From Perca fluviatilis (taxonomy: Eukaryota; Chordata; Actinopteri; Perciformes; Percidae): a DNA stretch of 64,000 bases. Under the pieces are notes generated by a model that was not told the DNA's origin, searched no databases, and saw nothing but the letters and a program-made list of their open reading frames with translations. The stretch spans positions 10,316,085 to 10,380,084 of the forward strand of contig NC_053116.1 of NCBI RefSeq assembly GCF_010015445.1, read 5' to 3'. Shown piece after piece: positions 49,310 through 62,591 of this stretch. A program made the translations under genes and the position numbers. Position 1 is the first letter of the stretch. Each line of letters begins with the position of its first letter.

Positions 49310-49790
49310 TGCTATTTTAAGACCGTCCAGCGCCAGCGTCGTTTAAATAGCAAATGCACCTGCGCCCATGGGCTTGCTGGTCTTACAGGGAGGTGTGTTC
49401 AGGTGCATTCTGGGCGTGCTGGTCTTACAGGGAGGTGTGTTCAGGTGCATTCTGGGCGTGCTGGTCTTACAGGGAGGTGTGTTCAGGTTAATTCTGGGCG
49501 TGCTGGTCTTACAGGGAGGTGTGTTCAGGTGCATTCTGGGCGTGCTGGTCTTACAGGGAGGTGTGTTCAGGTTAATTCTGGGCGTATTGCTGTCTTGAGG
49601 CAGCGGGAAGTGATCGCGCCGTTGACCAACAAAAACCTGTTCTACAGTCAATAGCGCAGCATTTCATTATTTTAACAGCGCATTAGCAAAATGCGCCTGG
49701 ACTCTTGAACAGCGCGAGCCTAGGCGCACACACAGAGGGACGCGCAGCGGCACACAAACATGGAAAAGTCCAGAGCTGGAGGCTGGCAGG
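49310..49790 (+). repeat. Interspersed repeat with 42-bp minisatellite, five units
   Basis: GCTGGTCTTACAGGGAGGTG, TGTTCAGGTGCATTCTGGGC, GT is repeated five times at about 49373-49583. The flanks (GCGCCAGCGTCGTTTAAATA, AGCGCGAGCCTAGGCGC) belong to a dispersed repeat. As 42 is a multiple of three, several frames run through it without stops, which explains the repetitive frames. Confidence 0.85.
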
Positions 49791-50387
49791 TCAATAAGAG
49801 CAATCTGTGGCGCAATCACTGCTCGCTCAATCTCCTCGCCATTTCATTTGGCTTAAAGGCCGCTTTTATTACTGCAGCGGCGGCAGCTTGCTGTTCGGTA
49901 AAGCTTGCCACATTTTTTCCCTTTATCAATAAAAAAGCAAAGGGTGGCTACTTTGAAGAATCTAAAATATAAGACATGTTTTCAGTTATTTCACACTTTT
50001 TTGTTAAGTACATAATTCCATATGTGTTCATTCATAGTTTTGAGGCCTTCAGTGAGAATCTACAATGTAAATAGTCATGAAAATAAAAGGAAAGGCATTT
50101 GAATGAAAAGGTGTGTCCAAACTTTTGGCCTGTACTTTATGTATGTTTTGCACATTCAGGAAGTGCCATGTGCTCAGTGCTGTAGTTTTATGTATCCAAT
50201 TTATTTAGTATTAGCGCACTGCAGAATGTTTTTGTTTTTGAAGTTTGAAAAGCTATGAATTAAATATCCTACATGGCTTTAATAGAAAAATGTATTTGAC
50301 GCATCGTGATGCATCGAGATATCGAATTGAATCGCTGACATGATAATCGTAATCAAATCGGGAGAAATCGTGAAGATTCACACATCT

Positions 50388-50548
50388 AGAGCCTGGCTAC
50401 CAGAGTGGCTCTGGGCAGATCCAATAGTTTTAAACTTCAACAGAGTACCGGCCTTCAAGGAAGTTAACACTTGTCAATGGAGAGAGGCCAGACTCTCTGG
50501 ACACATGAAATGGACCAGAGTCTGGTAGGACCAGGCTAGACCTCTGTT
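50388..50548. mobile_element. Short MITE remnant, AGCCTGGCTACCAGAG ends
   Basis: Left AGAGCCTGGCTACCAGAGTG and right CCAGAGTCTGGTAGGACCAGGCTA form imperfect inverted ends over about 160 bp. Confidence 0.6.
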
Positions 50549-53112
50549 ACTCAACCCTTTAAATTAAGAGATAAACTGCAGACATGAAAGCCGTAGCCTG
50601 GGTTGATCGACTATGATGCAGTCTCATTCCTGCTTCCCCCATCCCTTTTCCTTCCTTTCTCTCTCTCTCCTTCTTTTCATGTTCCCTTTCTGTTTCTCCC
50701 TGTCCTTGTTGCTTTTCTTCCTACCTCATCTGTCATCCACAGGCTTCGGCTGCAGGGTTGGGGGGTCTCTGCAGCAGCGGCAGGAGACACGGGGGCATCT
50801 GTCCTACTCCTGATCCCTTTTATGTAAGGGGTTTTGCACCGGAGCAAGCGCTTGGCTAAGGTTGGGTCAGAAGCCGAGGCTAATTGGCAGAGGGCGACCG
50901 GTACCCCCTGTAGTGGACAGAAAGAGGGGGGGGGGGAGGAGGGCAAGGGCCACACGATGCTCAGGGAAGGCTGTAAGAAAACATATGGCAACACTAGATT
51001 TGCTCTTGTTGATTCCAATCTAGGAGGAGGAGGAGGAGGAGGGAGTTTGGGTGCAGCACTGAGTGGAGCAAAGATGAGAGGGGCAGAGGGAGACGAGAGG
51101 GGGAGGCAGGGGGAGGAGAGGAAGTCAGAGGCACAGATGCAGAGTAATTAACAGAGGCTGCCGTTACACAGTGGCTGACAACCCCAGTTGCTCTGCGTGT
51201 GTGTGCGTGCGTGTGTGTGTGTGTGTGCGCGCCAATACATCATTGATGAACGACTGTAAACGTGTTGCTACTGCAAAAACGACAAAAACAAGATGCCATA
51301 ATTCTTACAGGTAAACTGCACAGCGTGTTGACATAACGCCTTTTGGAATAAAACCATTTGGTCAGAAAGATTGGCCGATCAAGGGTACGGACGATGCCTT
51401 CAGAATGTCCGTCTATAAATTGGAATAAATCATGTGTACAACTGATACATGTTATTCCAACCGAATGCTCTTAATTCCTGCAAACAACCATACCTTACGA
51501 CATGAAAAATGCTTTAAATGTGAAATGCACTTGCCATCTTATCTTACTGCCCCCTCTCATGTGCAATTCTTTTATTTATTTAAATGTTAGGCCCTGAATG
51601 TATGTGAGGTCTCGAGGAGCTCTCCAAATTTCGTTTTATGTTACCATGTACAATGACAGAAAAGGCCATCTATCCATCTATCTACACACACATCTTAAGC
51701 ATTTTATCATCAGTATGCAAGGGATTACGTATCTGGCATTTGTAATGCAGCTCTTGTGTAATCAAGTGGGGTCCCGGCTGGCTAATAGTGCCTGTTAGAA
51801 TGATGTCTCGGGGCCGCAGCCAGTGAGGCGTGAGAACAAAAGATCTGTCAGACGTGTGGTTAAAAGGACAGCCACCACAATCGATGAATTACGACAACAT
51901 ATCCCACTGGATTTGTTTTGGATTAGGCCAATTTCCCTACAAGACGCCAGTAATCCCTGGAGCACGCGTGTTTTTAAGTCTTTTTCCGAGGCCGCGGAGA
52001 GACAATCTGGTCACCGTCATTGCCCATCTGGGGCTCTGCATCATCAATGGTCTGCTCCAACCAACGCCATGCAGAAACTGCCAGCAAGAACAGATGCAAG
52101 CTGGGCAGAATTTACCATTTTTCCATTTGTACAATTTAAAAAAAGCAAATGCATACAAAAATATGGCAACAAATATATGGTACCGTTTGTATAAATAAAT
52201 TAAAAAAAGGTTAGCAACCTTTATCTGTAATATACAAACAGGAGTGCCAATGTCTCCATACAACAGATACAACTTGATTCTTCCTACACTTATTTTGGAC
52301 TTTCCATTTCTTCAAGAGCATCTAAACCTAAATATGCCTCCATCTGCACGGTATGCACATGCATCAAATGTCCCCACAGCACGGTGATGCTCTCTGTCCA
52401 AACATTGGCCAGATTATGACTGGGCTTTGCGCCAAGCACACTGTTCCGCGCTAATTGCAATTGACTATTCTATAATACCATCTGTTGAGTCGGTTTAACA
52501 TGACATCGGCAGTATCAAGATTGACATTTTCGTGATGTAAATTCAGCAGCACGTGCAAGGGCACGTTCAGAACGACAACAAAAAAGCGACAGGGTTGTGT
52601 GGCTGCGGGAGTGTCATTTAAACGGCCCGTTCGTGTGACGTCCTGTTATTTAATCCCCCTTACGTAGCATGGGTAGACTTTATTATTCACAGTTATTGTT
52701 TTCCATCAGATCGTTCATAGATCTCGACATTTCTGACCGCACTTGAAGGCAGCTTTGTTTCACGGAGAAAGGAAGAGGTCAGCTGTTACACAAACTCCTG
52801 GCCAGTCCGAGTGCTTGTGTTTTTTGGTGCTTTAGAACTTTCTTGTGGCAGCTATAGAGGCAGTGATGTTTCCTGTTTACTGTACGGGACTCTCACTCTG
52901 CATCAAAACGGACTGACGAGTCTGATCGCCGGTTACATGATTGGCTACCGCAGCGTGACGTCAGGTTGCGTTTCTCCAAAAGTTGAATCTGTCAGCTGTT
53001 TTTTCGCTGCATGCTGCTGCAGTTGCAGTTCAGCTTGCCCCCTGCGGCCCCCAGCGCTGCAGCGTAAACGCGCTACCCCCATTCAAAATGAGTGGGCAGA
53101 CTTTTCGCAATC
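50549..53112. other. Intronic, repeat-poor; possible regulatory sequence
   Basis: This is one of the least repetitive parts of the intron. A C/T-rich tract lies at 50630-50720, G/A-rich at 50925-51120, (GT)n at 51198-51228 and a retroposon-like tail at 51590-51680. The 51790-52200 and 52400-52660 blocks lack any repeat signature and contain AT-rich homeodomain-type sites (TAATTGCAATTGA). No coding exon could be supported. Confidence 0.4.
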
Positions 53113-53781
53113 CAGGGCTGGGCAATATATCGATGTTATATCGATATAGTGATATGAGGCTAGATATCGTCTTAGATTTTGGATATCGTAAAATTGTAAT
53201 ATATTAAGTGTGGTCTTTTCCTGGTTTTTGAAGGCTGCATTAGAGTCAAGTGATGGAATTTTCTGAACTCAACAGACTGTTCTAGCTGTTCTATTATTTG
53301 CCTTTACACACTTTGTCATTAAATCGACATCTCTGATGATTATTTATGATTCTATGTGTAAACAGTAGGGCTGTACTCGATTGAAGAAATTCTTAGTCGA
53401 CTAACACTCATTCAATTGTATCGACTAATCGATTAGTTGATTTAATCGACAGATCTGTAAATCTGAGTTTCTCCGCAAAGAGTCATGCAAAAGCGCCACT
53501 TTAATTCTTGTGTTTACCAGAGATGTGCTCGTACGTTTCTTGGAAATAAGCCATTCAGCATAAAAAAAGCATAAAACATGACTAATCGACTAAAGAAATC
53601 TAAGTTGACTAAGACCAAAACGACGATTAGTCGACTAATCGACTAAGAGGGAGCAGCCCTAGTAAATAATATTTTGTTAATGCACCAATTGTCAATCCTA
53701 CAATAACGTCGCCATATCGACATCGAGGTATTTGGTCAAGAATATCTTGATATTTGATTTTCTCCAGATCGCCCAGCCCTA
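53113..53781. mobile_element. hAT-type MITE split by another MITE (outer)
   Basis: Left CAGGGCTGGGCAATATATCG, right GATCGCCCAGCCCTA; flanks TCGCAATC and ACGCAATC (7 of 8). Sister of 28753-29127. Interrupted at 53366-53661. Confidence 0.88.
53366..53661. mobile_element. Nested hAT-type MITE, TCGACTAATCG family (inner)
   Basis: Left TAGGGCTGTACTCGATTG, right GGGAGCAGCCCTA; flanks GTAAACAG and GTAAATAA (6 of 8). A 296-bp element; the second copy at 31116 has lost its left end. Confidence 0.85.
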
Positions 53782-53789
53782 ACGCAATC

Positions 53790-54608
53790 ATTGGAAATGC
53801 TGTTTTGTCCTTTTCAGTTTAGGCTATTTCATGTGAGACAGCTCACGTTCTTCTGTTGCCGGCCTCATTTTTCATCTCTCCAATCCGTCCCCATCTCTCA
53901 GTCTTGCCTGCCTAACCATCCGTGCATTCTCCTATCCATTCCTTTCACCATCCATAATCCTGCGCTTTGTCCGGCACCAGGGATCGGATCGATCGAGCAT
54001 CCGTTCCCCCCGCAGCTTCCTGCATCCTGGGCTTTGTTTTCCGACTTGGATCGATACTACGTCATCATCATGATCCCTTCGGTGTCTCCCTGACGCAGCG
54101 ACAGCAGCAACTCCTCCTTCATACACCTCCGTCCTCAGCCATCCTGCGTTTTGCACCACAGAGCAGCAAGCGCACCAATGAGCCCCGTCCGCATCGATTT
54201 CTCCCGAGCCTCGGGCAGCACTGGGGGGGGAGCATCGATCCAGGCGGTGTTGAAATAGTGTTCCTTATTGAGACGTGATTACATGCTAAATGGGCTTGTC
54301 CATAATAGGCAAGTTGGACATACAATAGGAAAGTGTCATGTACAAATGCTGAACTGCGTAGGAGCCCACCAGGGAGGTGATGTGTTGCCAGCAGTTCTGC
54401 TGCAAAAGGATGTTGATTTCCCACTCGCTGAAGAATAACACGCTGTAATATCAATCTGAGTAATTGGTGGCACACGAGAATACAGAGGGTGCCAAAACAG
54501 CTCACTCATCTGTTTTGAGTCAAAAAAAAAGAAGAAAAAAAAAATGTCTGCACATGGTAGATTCCATTCCAGTTGCTTATTCAGTACATTTGTGGATTTT
54601 CCCCCGGG
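53790..54608. other. Intronic, no gene recognised
   Basis: Overlapping frames on both strands at 53930-54500 have no recognisable domain. Confidence 0.4.
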
Positions 54609-54616
54609 GTTGGCTG

Positions 54617-54923
54617 TAGAGCTGGGAGGATTAATCGATTGATCGATTAGTTGTCAACCATACAATTAATCGGCCTCTGTTTTGATAAACGATTAATTGT
54701 TTTGATTCATTTTCTTTGAATGGAAAAGTAAATTTTCTCAGATTCCATCTTTTGAAATGTGAATATTATCTAGTTCCTTCACTCCTCTGTGACAGTGAAC
54801 TGAATATCTTTGAGTTGTGGATAAAACAAGACATTGGCTTTGGAAAACGCTGAATGACATTCTTCACCAACTAACGTTCGAACGATAAATCGACAATGAA
54901 ACTAATTGTTCATGGCAGGCCTA
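54617..54923. mobile_element. hAT-type MITE, ATTAATCG family, perfect duplication
   Basis: Left TAGAGCTGGGAGGATTAATC, right CATGGCAGGCCTA; GTTGGCTG on both sides (54609-54616, 54924-54931). Confidence 0.9.
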
Positions 54924-54989
54924 GTTGGCTGTGTTTTTTACTGTGATGTTGGCTGTGGACCCCACCACACGGGCTGCGTTTGCACACTT

Positions 54990-55627
54990 TTAAAGGTCCC
55001 ATGGCATGAAAAGTTCACTTTATGAGGTTTTTTAACATTAATGTGAGTTCCCCCAGCCTGCCTATGGTCTGGGTATCCTGCTCTGCCTTTGAGAAAATGA
55101 AAGCTCAGATGGGCCGATCTGGAATCTTCTCGTTATGAGGTCATAAGGAGCAAGGTTACCTCCCCTTTCTCTGCTTTGCCCGCCCAGAGAATTTGGCCCA
55201 CCCACGAGAGAGAGACATCATGGCTTTCAAACGAGCAAAGTGGCAGTTGGTCAAGGCCACACCCCCACCCTCCACCTTGCCCCCCCTCTCTCCTCCTCAT
55301 TAGCTACAGACACAGAAATGGCACATCCTAAGGAAAGCTCATTGTGGGACTGGCTCTAGTGGCTGTAATTCTGCACCAAGACAGAATTTCGGGAAAGAGA
55401 CTTCAGATACAGTATTAGGGGACCACTAAGGTCTATATAAAAGAGACTTCAGATACAGTATTAGGGGACCACTAAGGTCTATATAAAAGAGACTTCAGAT
55501 ACAGTATTAGGGGACCACTAAGATCTATATAAAAGAGACTTCAGATACAGTATTAGGGGACCACTAAGATCTATATAAAAGAGACTTCAGATACAGTATT
55601 AGGGGACCACTAAGATCTATATAAAAG
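54990..55627 (+). repeat. Element with 46-bp minisatellite, about five units
   Basis: Starts TTAAAGGTCCCATGGCATG; the body ends GGCTGTAATTCTGCACCAAG; then tandem TTCAGATACAGTATTAGGGG plus ACCACTAAGGTCTATATAAA plus AGAGAC. Reverse-orientation sister of 16813-17800; this copy keeps the body that the other lacks. Confidence 0.88.
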
Positions 55628-56494
55628 TAGCTCACCCAGGGACCGTCCTGTTGACGATGGGGTCAGAGAAGACACCGGTCCGCTCTACTGACAGCTCACA
55701 GCACTCTCACACCTTCTGCTCTCTCTCATGAGTGCTGAAGCGCGAAAAAAAAAGAGAAAAGGACAGGAACATGTTATGGTGAGTAATTGCTTCAGGTCTG
55801 CTCCATCTCCCCTTTCTCCCATCTTCTCAATCAATCTCTTTCTCATTTCTGCCTTCTTCTCTCGCTCATCCTTGTCTTTGGCCTTTGACTAGCTCCCCAG
55901 CTATTCCGTTGCCTTCTCCGTCGGCCGTCCTCGTCTCTGACACTACTTGAATTACGCTGTTTTTGGCCCCACCCCACCAGATGAGGAGTTAAGTGTCTCA
56001 TTACCAAAAGTGGTGTCTGGTCCACCCTTATTCATTTAGGAGCTGATGAGGTGGTATTGAACTGTGTGTGTGCGCGCGCATGTGTGTGTGCGCGCGCATG
56101 TGTGTGTGCGCGCAATCTCTCGTGTTTCTGTTTGTCTTTTCTGTCCTCGTCTCTCTTTTTGTATGTATCACGGGTTCTTGTGCAGCATTGTGTGATGGAT
56201 GAATTTCAGCCTCGCATCAACCAAAATCATTACTAACGTAAAAGAGAAATTGGGCAGTGATCAATAGCTCCCATTCCCTACGACGGCTCCATCCAGGCAC
56301 CATTTAACAACTCCAGTATTAAATCAAACTTCAGATCCGCCCCCAGAGAACACCTATTCAATTCTTGCCACACACCATATTTCCTGAAAGGGCAAACAAC
56401 ATGTTTTCCCTCTGCTGCACTTTCTTGTGGATGTGTGCCGGTCGAAGCAGTAGCTCATTAAATGTGATTATCATTCTCCATTCACTCTTTACAT
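55628..56494. other. Intronic with (TGTGTGTGCGCGCGCA)n
   Basis: Alternating purine-pyrimidine units at 56064-56114 with potential for Z-DNA. No gene recognised. Confidence 0.6.
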
Positions 56495-58725
56495 CACACG
56501 TGTCAAACTCAAGGCCCGCGGGCCAAATCCGGCCCGTTGCAGATTTAGATCCGGCCCGTATATCAATTTGGGTTCACAATAAATTTTGGCCCGCCTAGTT
56601 GCGCGCCAAACCAAAAACACAGGAAAGTGTTTTTAAAAACTGCAATTACCTGACAGTCTAAGCACAATATGGCAGGTTGCATTGCACTTTTCTGCTTTTT
56701 TGCACTTCTGGTTGGACGCAAACTGCATTTCGTTGTCTTTGCACTTATACTCTGCACAACGACAATAAAGTTTAATCTAATCTAATTTGTAGGGTTGGGC
56801 ATCGTGAACCGATTCCTACTTGGAATCGTTTCAAAAATTATGATTCCATCGTTTGGAATTGTTTGGAGGATTTGGTTTCAAATCTGATCATGGGTTCCAA
56901 ATTTAACATGCGCAAGTTTTGGTTTCCAAAGCGGCCAGGGCGCTTGTAGTGTTGCAGCCTTGGAGCACAGTAAGCGGTGCTCTAGTGTGGCTTTATTTTA
57001 CATTGAAAAAGCCCCGTCTGCATTGAATCAAAATAAAACTTTCCATTTATTTGTGAAATAAGCACGTGACCCGTTTCAACTCCACCCCTCAAAGAATCGG
57101 AATCGAGAATCGATAAGAACCGGAATCAAAAGGAAGAATCGGAATTGGAATCGATGCCCAACCCTACTGACCTCTCGCCGGCCCCTCCCCCAAAACGGCC
57201 ATTGTCCAATCACACATCATAGCAACCGTTACTATGTGAGCAGGTCCGACAAACAAGCAAGATGGTGAAGCGGTGCGCCCACGGCGTTTGTAAATCGGAC
57301 ACTAGATACCCCGAGAGATTGTCTGGAGGATTCATTCGTGTTTACTATTTGGCAGCCTGAAAACTGGTATTAAAGGCTGTAGAAAGAATGCGGAATGAAA
57401 AGAGATAATGCGGTCAACAGTGTTGCCGTAGTAAATCGGACTCCAGCTGAAGTTTATAGCCTACATCCTTGACACATGTATTCTATAGTCCTAATAGTAA
57501 TATACAGGCTTATATTGCAATCTCTTAGGCCTACATGTAGGTGTACTTATATTTAAATAAACACACAGTAGCTGAGTTTATGCAGTGTCTTTTATTTTAC
57601 TCGTTTTTTTTCGAACGAGGCAACAGCTGCGGGAGAGTGCGTGTTCCTTCCGCTGGACCCGTGCTCCCGTTGACAGCAGAGGGGCTGGAAAAACGAGACG
57701 AAATAATCGGTCAATGGTACAAATAAATCGTTCACGTTCAAGAGAAAACGTTTCATAAATGAGGGCCAACGTGAGCGGTGCCTACAGTGGATAAAACCGT
57801 GTGGACAAAATGTGTGTTGACACGTTACTAAAATACGTCCGTTTCAAAGGTAAGGCTAACAGCTAACTAGTTACCGTGTTGTCTAGATCTACTAACTAGA
57901 GGCAAGAACACAAATTGGACCAAAGTTAACCTACTCTCTAAGCTAAGTTTAACGAGCCCTTTAGCTTTAACCAACATTAGTTAACATGTTAGCTAATGCT
58001 AGCTACATTAGCTGCTGTTGTGTTGGGTCTTTGAGCTCCCCAACTTTATTTTTAGTCAGTTTACAACAAAGTAAAACATTTGAATACATCCCTCCACTGC
58101 ATACTGTAACCCCTTTTGCTTCGATCTGGAGGATATCGCGGAGGTATTGCTCCAAAAAAGGTCACTGACACGCACGGGTATACCTCCTCCCGTCATGGCA
58201 ATCTGTCGCGCTGGTAGTGTTTGACCATTTGTTTGTCGGACGTAGCAACAGTAACTAAGGGGGGCGGGGCTTGGCGAAAGGCTTGTAGTGTGTACTCAAA
58301 TAGTTAGTATAAGTACAGAAGTGCGCGATTTGAGACACACCATTCATATTCAGGCTGTGAAACAGGTTGTTGTTGTTTAAAAAAAAATAAAATAAAAAAA
58401 AAAAGTATCATTGTTTTTGCTTGATTTGCTAAATACTATGATGGCTAAGGAACTCTTTTGAGGGCTTTTGGAGGGCTTAATGTCAACAGAAATGCGACAA
58501 AGCCTACAAAAATGTCGGAAAAAGCAAAAAGGTGACAAATGAGAAAGCCACAAAAAGTCGGAACAAAAACAACACAAATGAGGAAAAAAGCTACCAAAAA
58601 TGTAAAAAAAAAAAAAAAGTGACATGCAGTGACAAAAGCACGTCATTAAACTCTACATGTGTGGCCCTTGGTGTGATTCTCTTTTTCCAGTGTGGCCCTT
58701 AGTGAAAATGAGTTAGACCCCCCTG
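56495..58725. mobile_element. hAT-type element, 2.2 kb, with nested repeats
   Basis: Left CACACGTGTCAAACTCAAGG, right GAGTTAGACCCCCCTG (typical GTGTCAAACTC / GAGTT-GAC-CCCTG termini); flanks CTTTACAT (56487-56494) and CTTTATAT (58726-58733), 7 of 8. Contains a retroposon-like tail (56690-56786) and a MITE (56790-57166). No intact transposase. Confidence 0.8.
56790..57166. mobile_element. Nested MITE, TAGGGTTGGGCATCG ends
   Basis: Left TAGGGTTGGGCATCGTGAAC, right ATCGATGCCCAACCCTA; GGAATCG motifs near both ends. It sits directly after a retroposon AATAAAG tail within the larger hAT element. Confidence 0.8.
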
Positions 58726-58733
58726 CTTTATAT

Positions 58734-59651
<918 letters not shown>

Positions 59652-59664
59652 GCATGTATAGCAT

Positions 59665-60740
59665 GTCTTTCCAGTCCAATCCACTTCATTTATATAGCAC
59701 GATTTTAACAAACACAAGGTTTCCAAAGTGCTGCACAAAAAGATAAAACAGAATAAATAGATAACACAATAAAAGCACAGAGGTACCCAATATAAAGATA
59801 AATGCAATAAAAATTAAAATAAAATTAAATAAGTAAAATAAATAAAAACTAAAATGCACTGTCCGCTCACAATTAAAGTAAGCAAGCATACACATAGGAT
59901 CAACACTCTAGCTGGTGTTAAAAGCCAAAGAAAAGAGGTGGGTTTTAAGAAGAGTTTTAAAATTAGACCGAGAGGAGGCCTGTCTAATGTGCAGAGGCAG
60001 TCCATTCCAAAGTTTTGGAGCTGCAACGGCAAACGCTCGATCCCCGCTGAGCTTAAGCCTAGCTTTAGGCACCATCAGGAGCAGCTGGCCAGCTGACCTG
60101 AGAGATCGGCTGGGAGTGTAGGGGTGCAGCAGCTCAGAGAGGTAAGGTGGGGCAAGGCCATTCAAGGCTTTAAAAACAAATAAAAGAATTTTAAAATGAA
60201 TCCTGAAATGGACAGGCAACCAGTGGAGTGAAGCTAAAATAGGGGAAATGTGCTCATACTTGCTTTTGCCAGTTAAAAGACTTGCAGCAGCATTTTGTAC
60301 CAGCTGAAGACGAGCAATGGAGGACCCACTAGCCCCTATGTAAAGTGCATTACAGTAATCCAGCCGAGTGGTCACAAAGGCATGGATTACTGTCTCAAAG
60401 TGTTGTCTCTGAAGGACTGGTTTGATTTTTGCCAGCTGCCTTAACTGGAAAAAGCTAGACTTCACCACAGCTTTAATCTGGCTGTCAAATTTGAGGTCCG
60501 AGTCCACTTTTACCCCCAAATTCTTTACAATTGGCTTGCGATACTGTGCCAGAGAACCCAGATCAACTAGGGGGGTGGTCACAGAAGTTCCACCAAAGAC
60601 CATGACTTCTGTCTTTTCTTCATTAAAATTTAGAAAATTCCAAGACGTCCAAGCTTTAATGTCATGTAAACACTGTAGCAGTGGGTTAACAGAGTAGGAC
60701 TCTGACTTTTTTTCCCCCAAACAATGGACTTTCTGATCAG
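59665..60740 (-). mobile_element. 5'-truncated L2/Maui-like LINE, 3' end
   Basis: Minus strand: the end of the reverse-transcriptase polyprotein, stop at 59910-59908, then a 3' UTR ending GTGCTATATAAATGAAGTGG. The tail and protein pattern are those of L2-clade LINEs in fish. The 5' end is truncated near 60.7 kb. Confidence 0.85.
59908..60695 (-). CDS. L2-clade LINE reverse transcriptase, C-terminal fragment
   Basis: Starts within the RT domain, with FLNFNEEKTEVMVFGG, then LGVKVDSDLKFDSQI, HAFVTTRLDYCNALY, RLQLVQNAAASLLTG, HISPILASLHWLPV and ALNGLAPPYLSELL, ending KTHLFSLAFNTS. This is the thumb and C-terminal region of L2/CR1-type RTs. The palm with the catalytic YADD motif and the endonuclease are missing. 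About 260 codons are open without a stop, which suggests a fairly young insertion. The upstream boundary is approximate and the 299-codon frame continues into unrelated sequence. Confidence 0.88.
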
Positions 60741-61489
60741 CCGTAAAATACATTTTTACACACAAATATACAATTTTAATCACAAGACCTATATGCCATC
60801 TGAACACACCCTGGTTACACTAGAGTTTAACATCAGATTGGACAATGGGTAATCATACATGGGAGCAAACGTGGTGGTAACAGTATGGCAGAACAACCAA
60901 GTGTGCACCCTGGAATAGAGGATGATGTGTGCATCTGTGTGGTTGAGTAATGTGTGTCGGTGTGTGCGACATTTCCATGATAAAGCACCGCACGCCGATG
61001 TCGGGCTTTGCCCCTCACCTTCCGTGTGTCGCCGTCCTCGAACTCCGTTCTCTTCGGGAAAACAACAACAACCTTCGAGCTAGCAAGCTACACGCTGAAA
61101 ATGGCGAGTTTTGAATAAAATTTGGATCGTGCAACAAGGCAGGCCTGCTCGGCTCTTTCGGGGGAATGATTGTAAAGATTTACAAAGAATACATTTACGG
61201 CATTTCCTCTCTAACTGGGACGATTCGGGACCGATTGGTGGGATGGCTGTGGACGAAGTACACACGGAGATACACTGGTTAGAGCAAATGAGGTTTAACC
61301 ATGTATCCGCTAATTTAAATAGCCCACGTCACTGTATTGTGTCAACAGTTAACTTCATTTAATATTGTATGTGGCGTTTTCTTTTGCGGGGTGCAAATGT
61401 TCCACCAAAACAAGTTCCTTCCAGAGACTATTTAGCAGAGCCACCGTCACTGCGTCTGGAGCTTAGCGCCACCCAAAGACGATTGTGAT
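60741..61489. other. No gene recognised; possible repeat body
   Basis: The + frame at 61111-61362 has no known domain. GGCGTTTTCTTTTGCGGGG and GGAGCTTAGCGCCACC suggest part of a repeat whose end is at about 61690. Confidence 0.35.
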
Positions 61490-61571
61490 TGGTTTAAAGA
61501 AATGCAAACAGAGTTTTTTTTCTTCTCCTAACCCAGAAAGTATGTGTGGTGTGTAGTGTGTGTAGTGTGTG

Positions 61572-61605
<34 letters not shown>

Positions 61606-61690
61606 TGTGTGGTGTAGCCAAAACTTACTCCACAGTGCTGTGAAGATAGGTCTGGCAATGTGAGCTTAGTGTCTGTGCTACCTGCAGGTC
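61490..61690. repeat. Repeat end with internal (GT)n, TAGGTCTGGCAATG terminus
   Basis: Contains GTGTAGTGTGTG repeats (61545-61614) and ends GATAGGTCTGGCAATGTGAG, the complement of the repeat end at 30704-30725. The GGTGTAGCCA and CAGAAAGTATGTGTGGTG blocks mirror GGCTACACCACACATACATT at about 30754. Confidence 0.55.
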
Positions 61691-61866
61691 AGAGCCAGCA
61701 ATGCGGACCAGCAGTGTAGAGTGTAAGTAAGGCCATCGGGACTCACCTCCACCTCCTCCACCTCAGACGCTCACACAATAGAGCCTCATTCTGCTGCCTG
61801 TCTCTGAGCCTCTTGTTTGCTCTGCCTTCCACAGGCCGCTGCACCCAGACCTAATCACTTCTGAAC

Positions 61867-62018
61867 TAGGGGTGGGAATCTCTTGGCACGATACGATTCA
61901 ATTCCGAGGCCAAAGATTCAATTCTAAACCGATTATCGATGCATCTCGATGCATACATTTTTTTTAATGTACATTTCCATACGTGATTTTTAAAAATATA
62001 CATATAAATCTGAGCTTG

Positions 62019-62110
<92 letters not shown>

Positions 62111-62583
62111 CTGAGACGCACCACTAGTGTCCTTGCTTAGCAGTGCCTGACTTTTTGCTAGTAGCTAACAATGGAGCTATGGCTAAACTTTGGCCTTCTT
62201 TAGCATAAACAAATTAACTCACTAAGAACCTGTGAACCACAATCCCAAACTGGCAGTTTGATTTTCTGTGTACTGAATTGTTTAACTTAAGTAAACTTTG
62301 ACTTTTATGCACATCATGTCTTTAGTTTTTCTAAAGTTGTACTATAAAAAAATCCCAATATATCGCCTTACGCACAGTGTCGATATATATTGCAATATAT
62401 TGAATCGTGACCCATGTATCGTGATACGTATCGTATCGCCAGATTCTTGCCAATACACAGCCCTAATTTATATATATTTTTTTTCTTTCTTTTTTTCAAT
62501 TATTAACTTATCTGAATCAAGCATCGAATCGTTCTAGAGAGAATCGCGATGCATGTAAGAATTGATTACTTTTCCCACCCCTA
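61867..62583. mobile_element. hAT-type MITE, TAGGGGTGGGAATC ends, with inserts
   Basis: Left TAGGGGTGGGAATCTCTTGG, right TTTTCCCACCCCTA; flanks TTCTGAAC and ATCTGAAC (7 of 8). Contains (TA)n at 62020-62108 and a second MITE fragment ending ATACACAGCCCTA near 62466. Confidence 0.85.
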
Positions 62584-62591
62584 ATCTGAAC

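Noticed and set aside
49343..49654. Tandem 14-residue repeat proteins on both strands
   Set aside because: The 42-bp minisatellite is a multiple of three, so open frames arise by chance in several phases; no start, splice or domain evidence.
51823..52272. Overlapping 111-123 codon frames
   Set aside because: Three frames overlap on both strands with no recognisable domain or splice structure; kept only as a possible conserved non-coding block.
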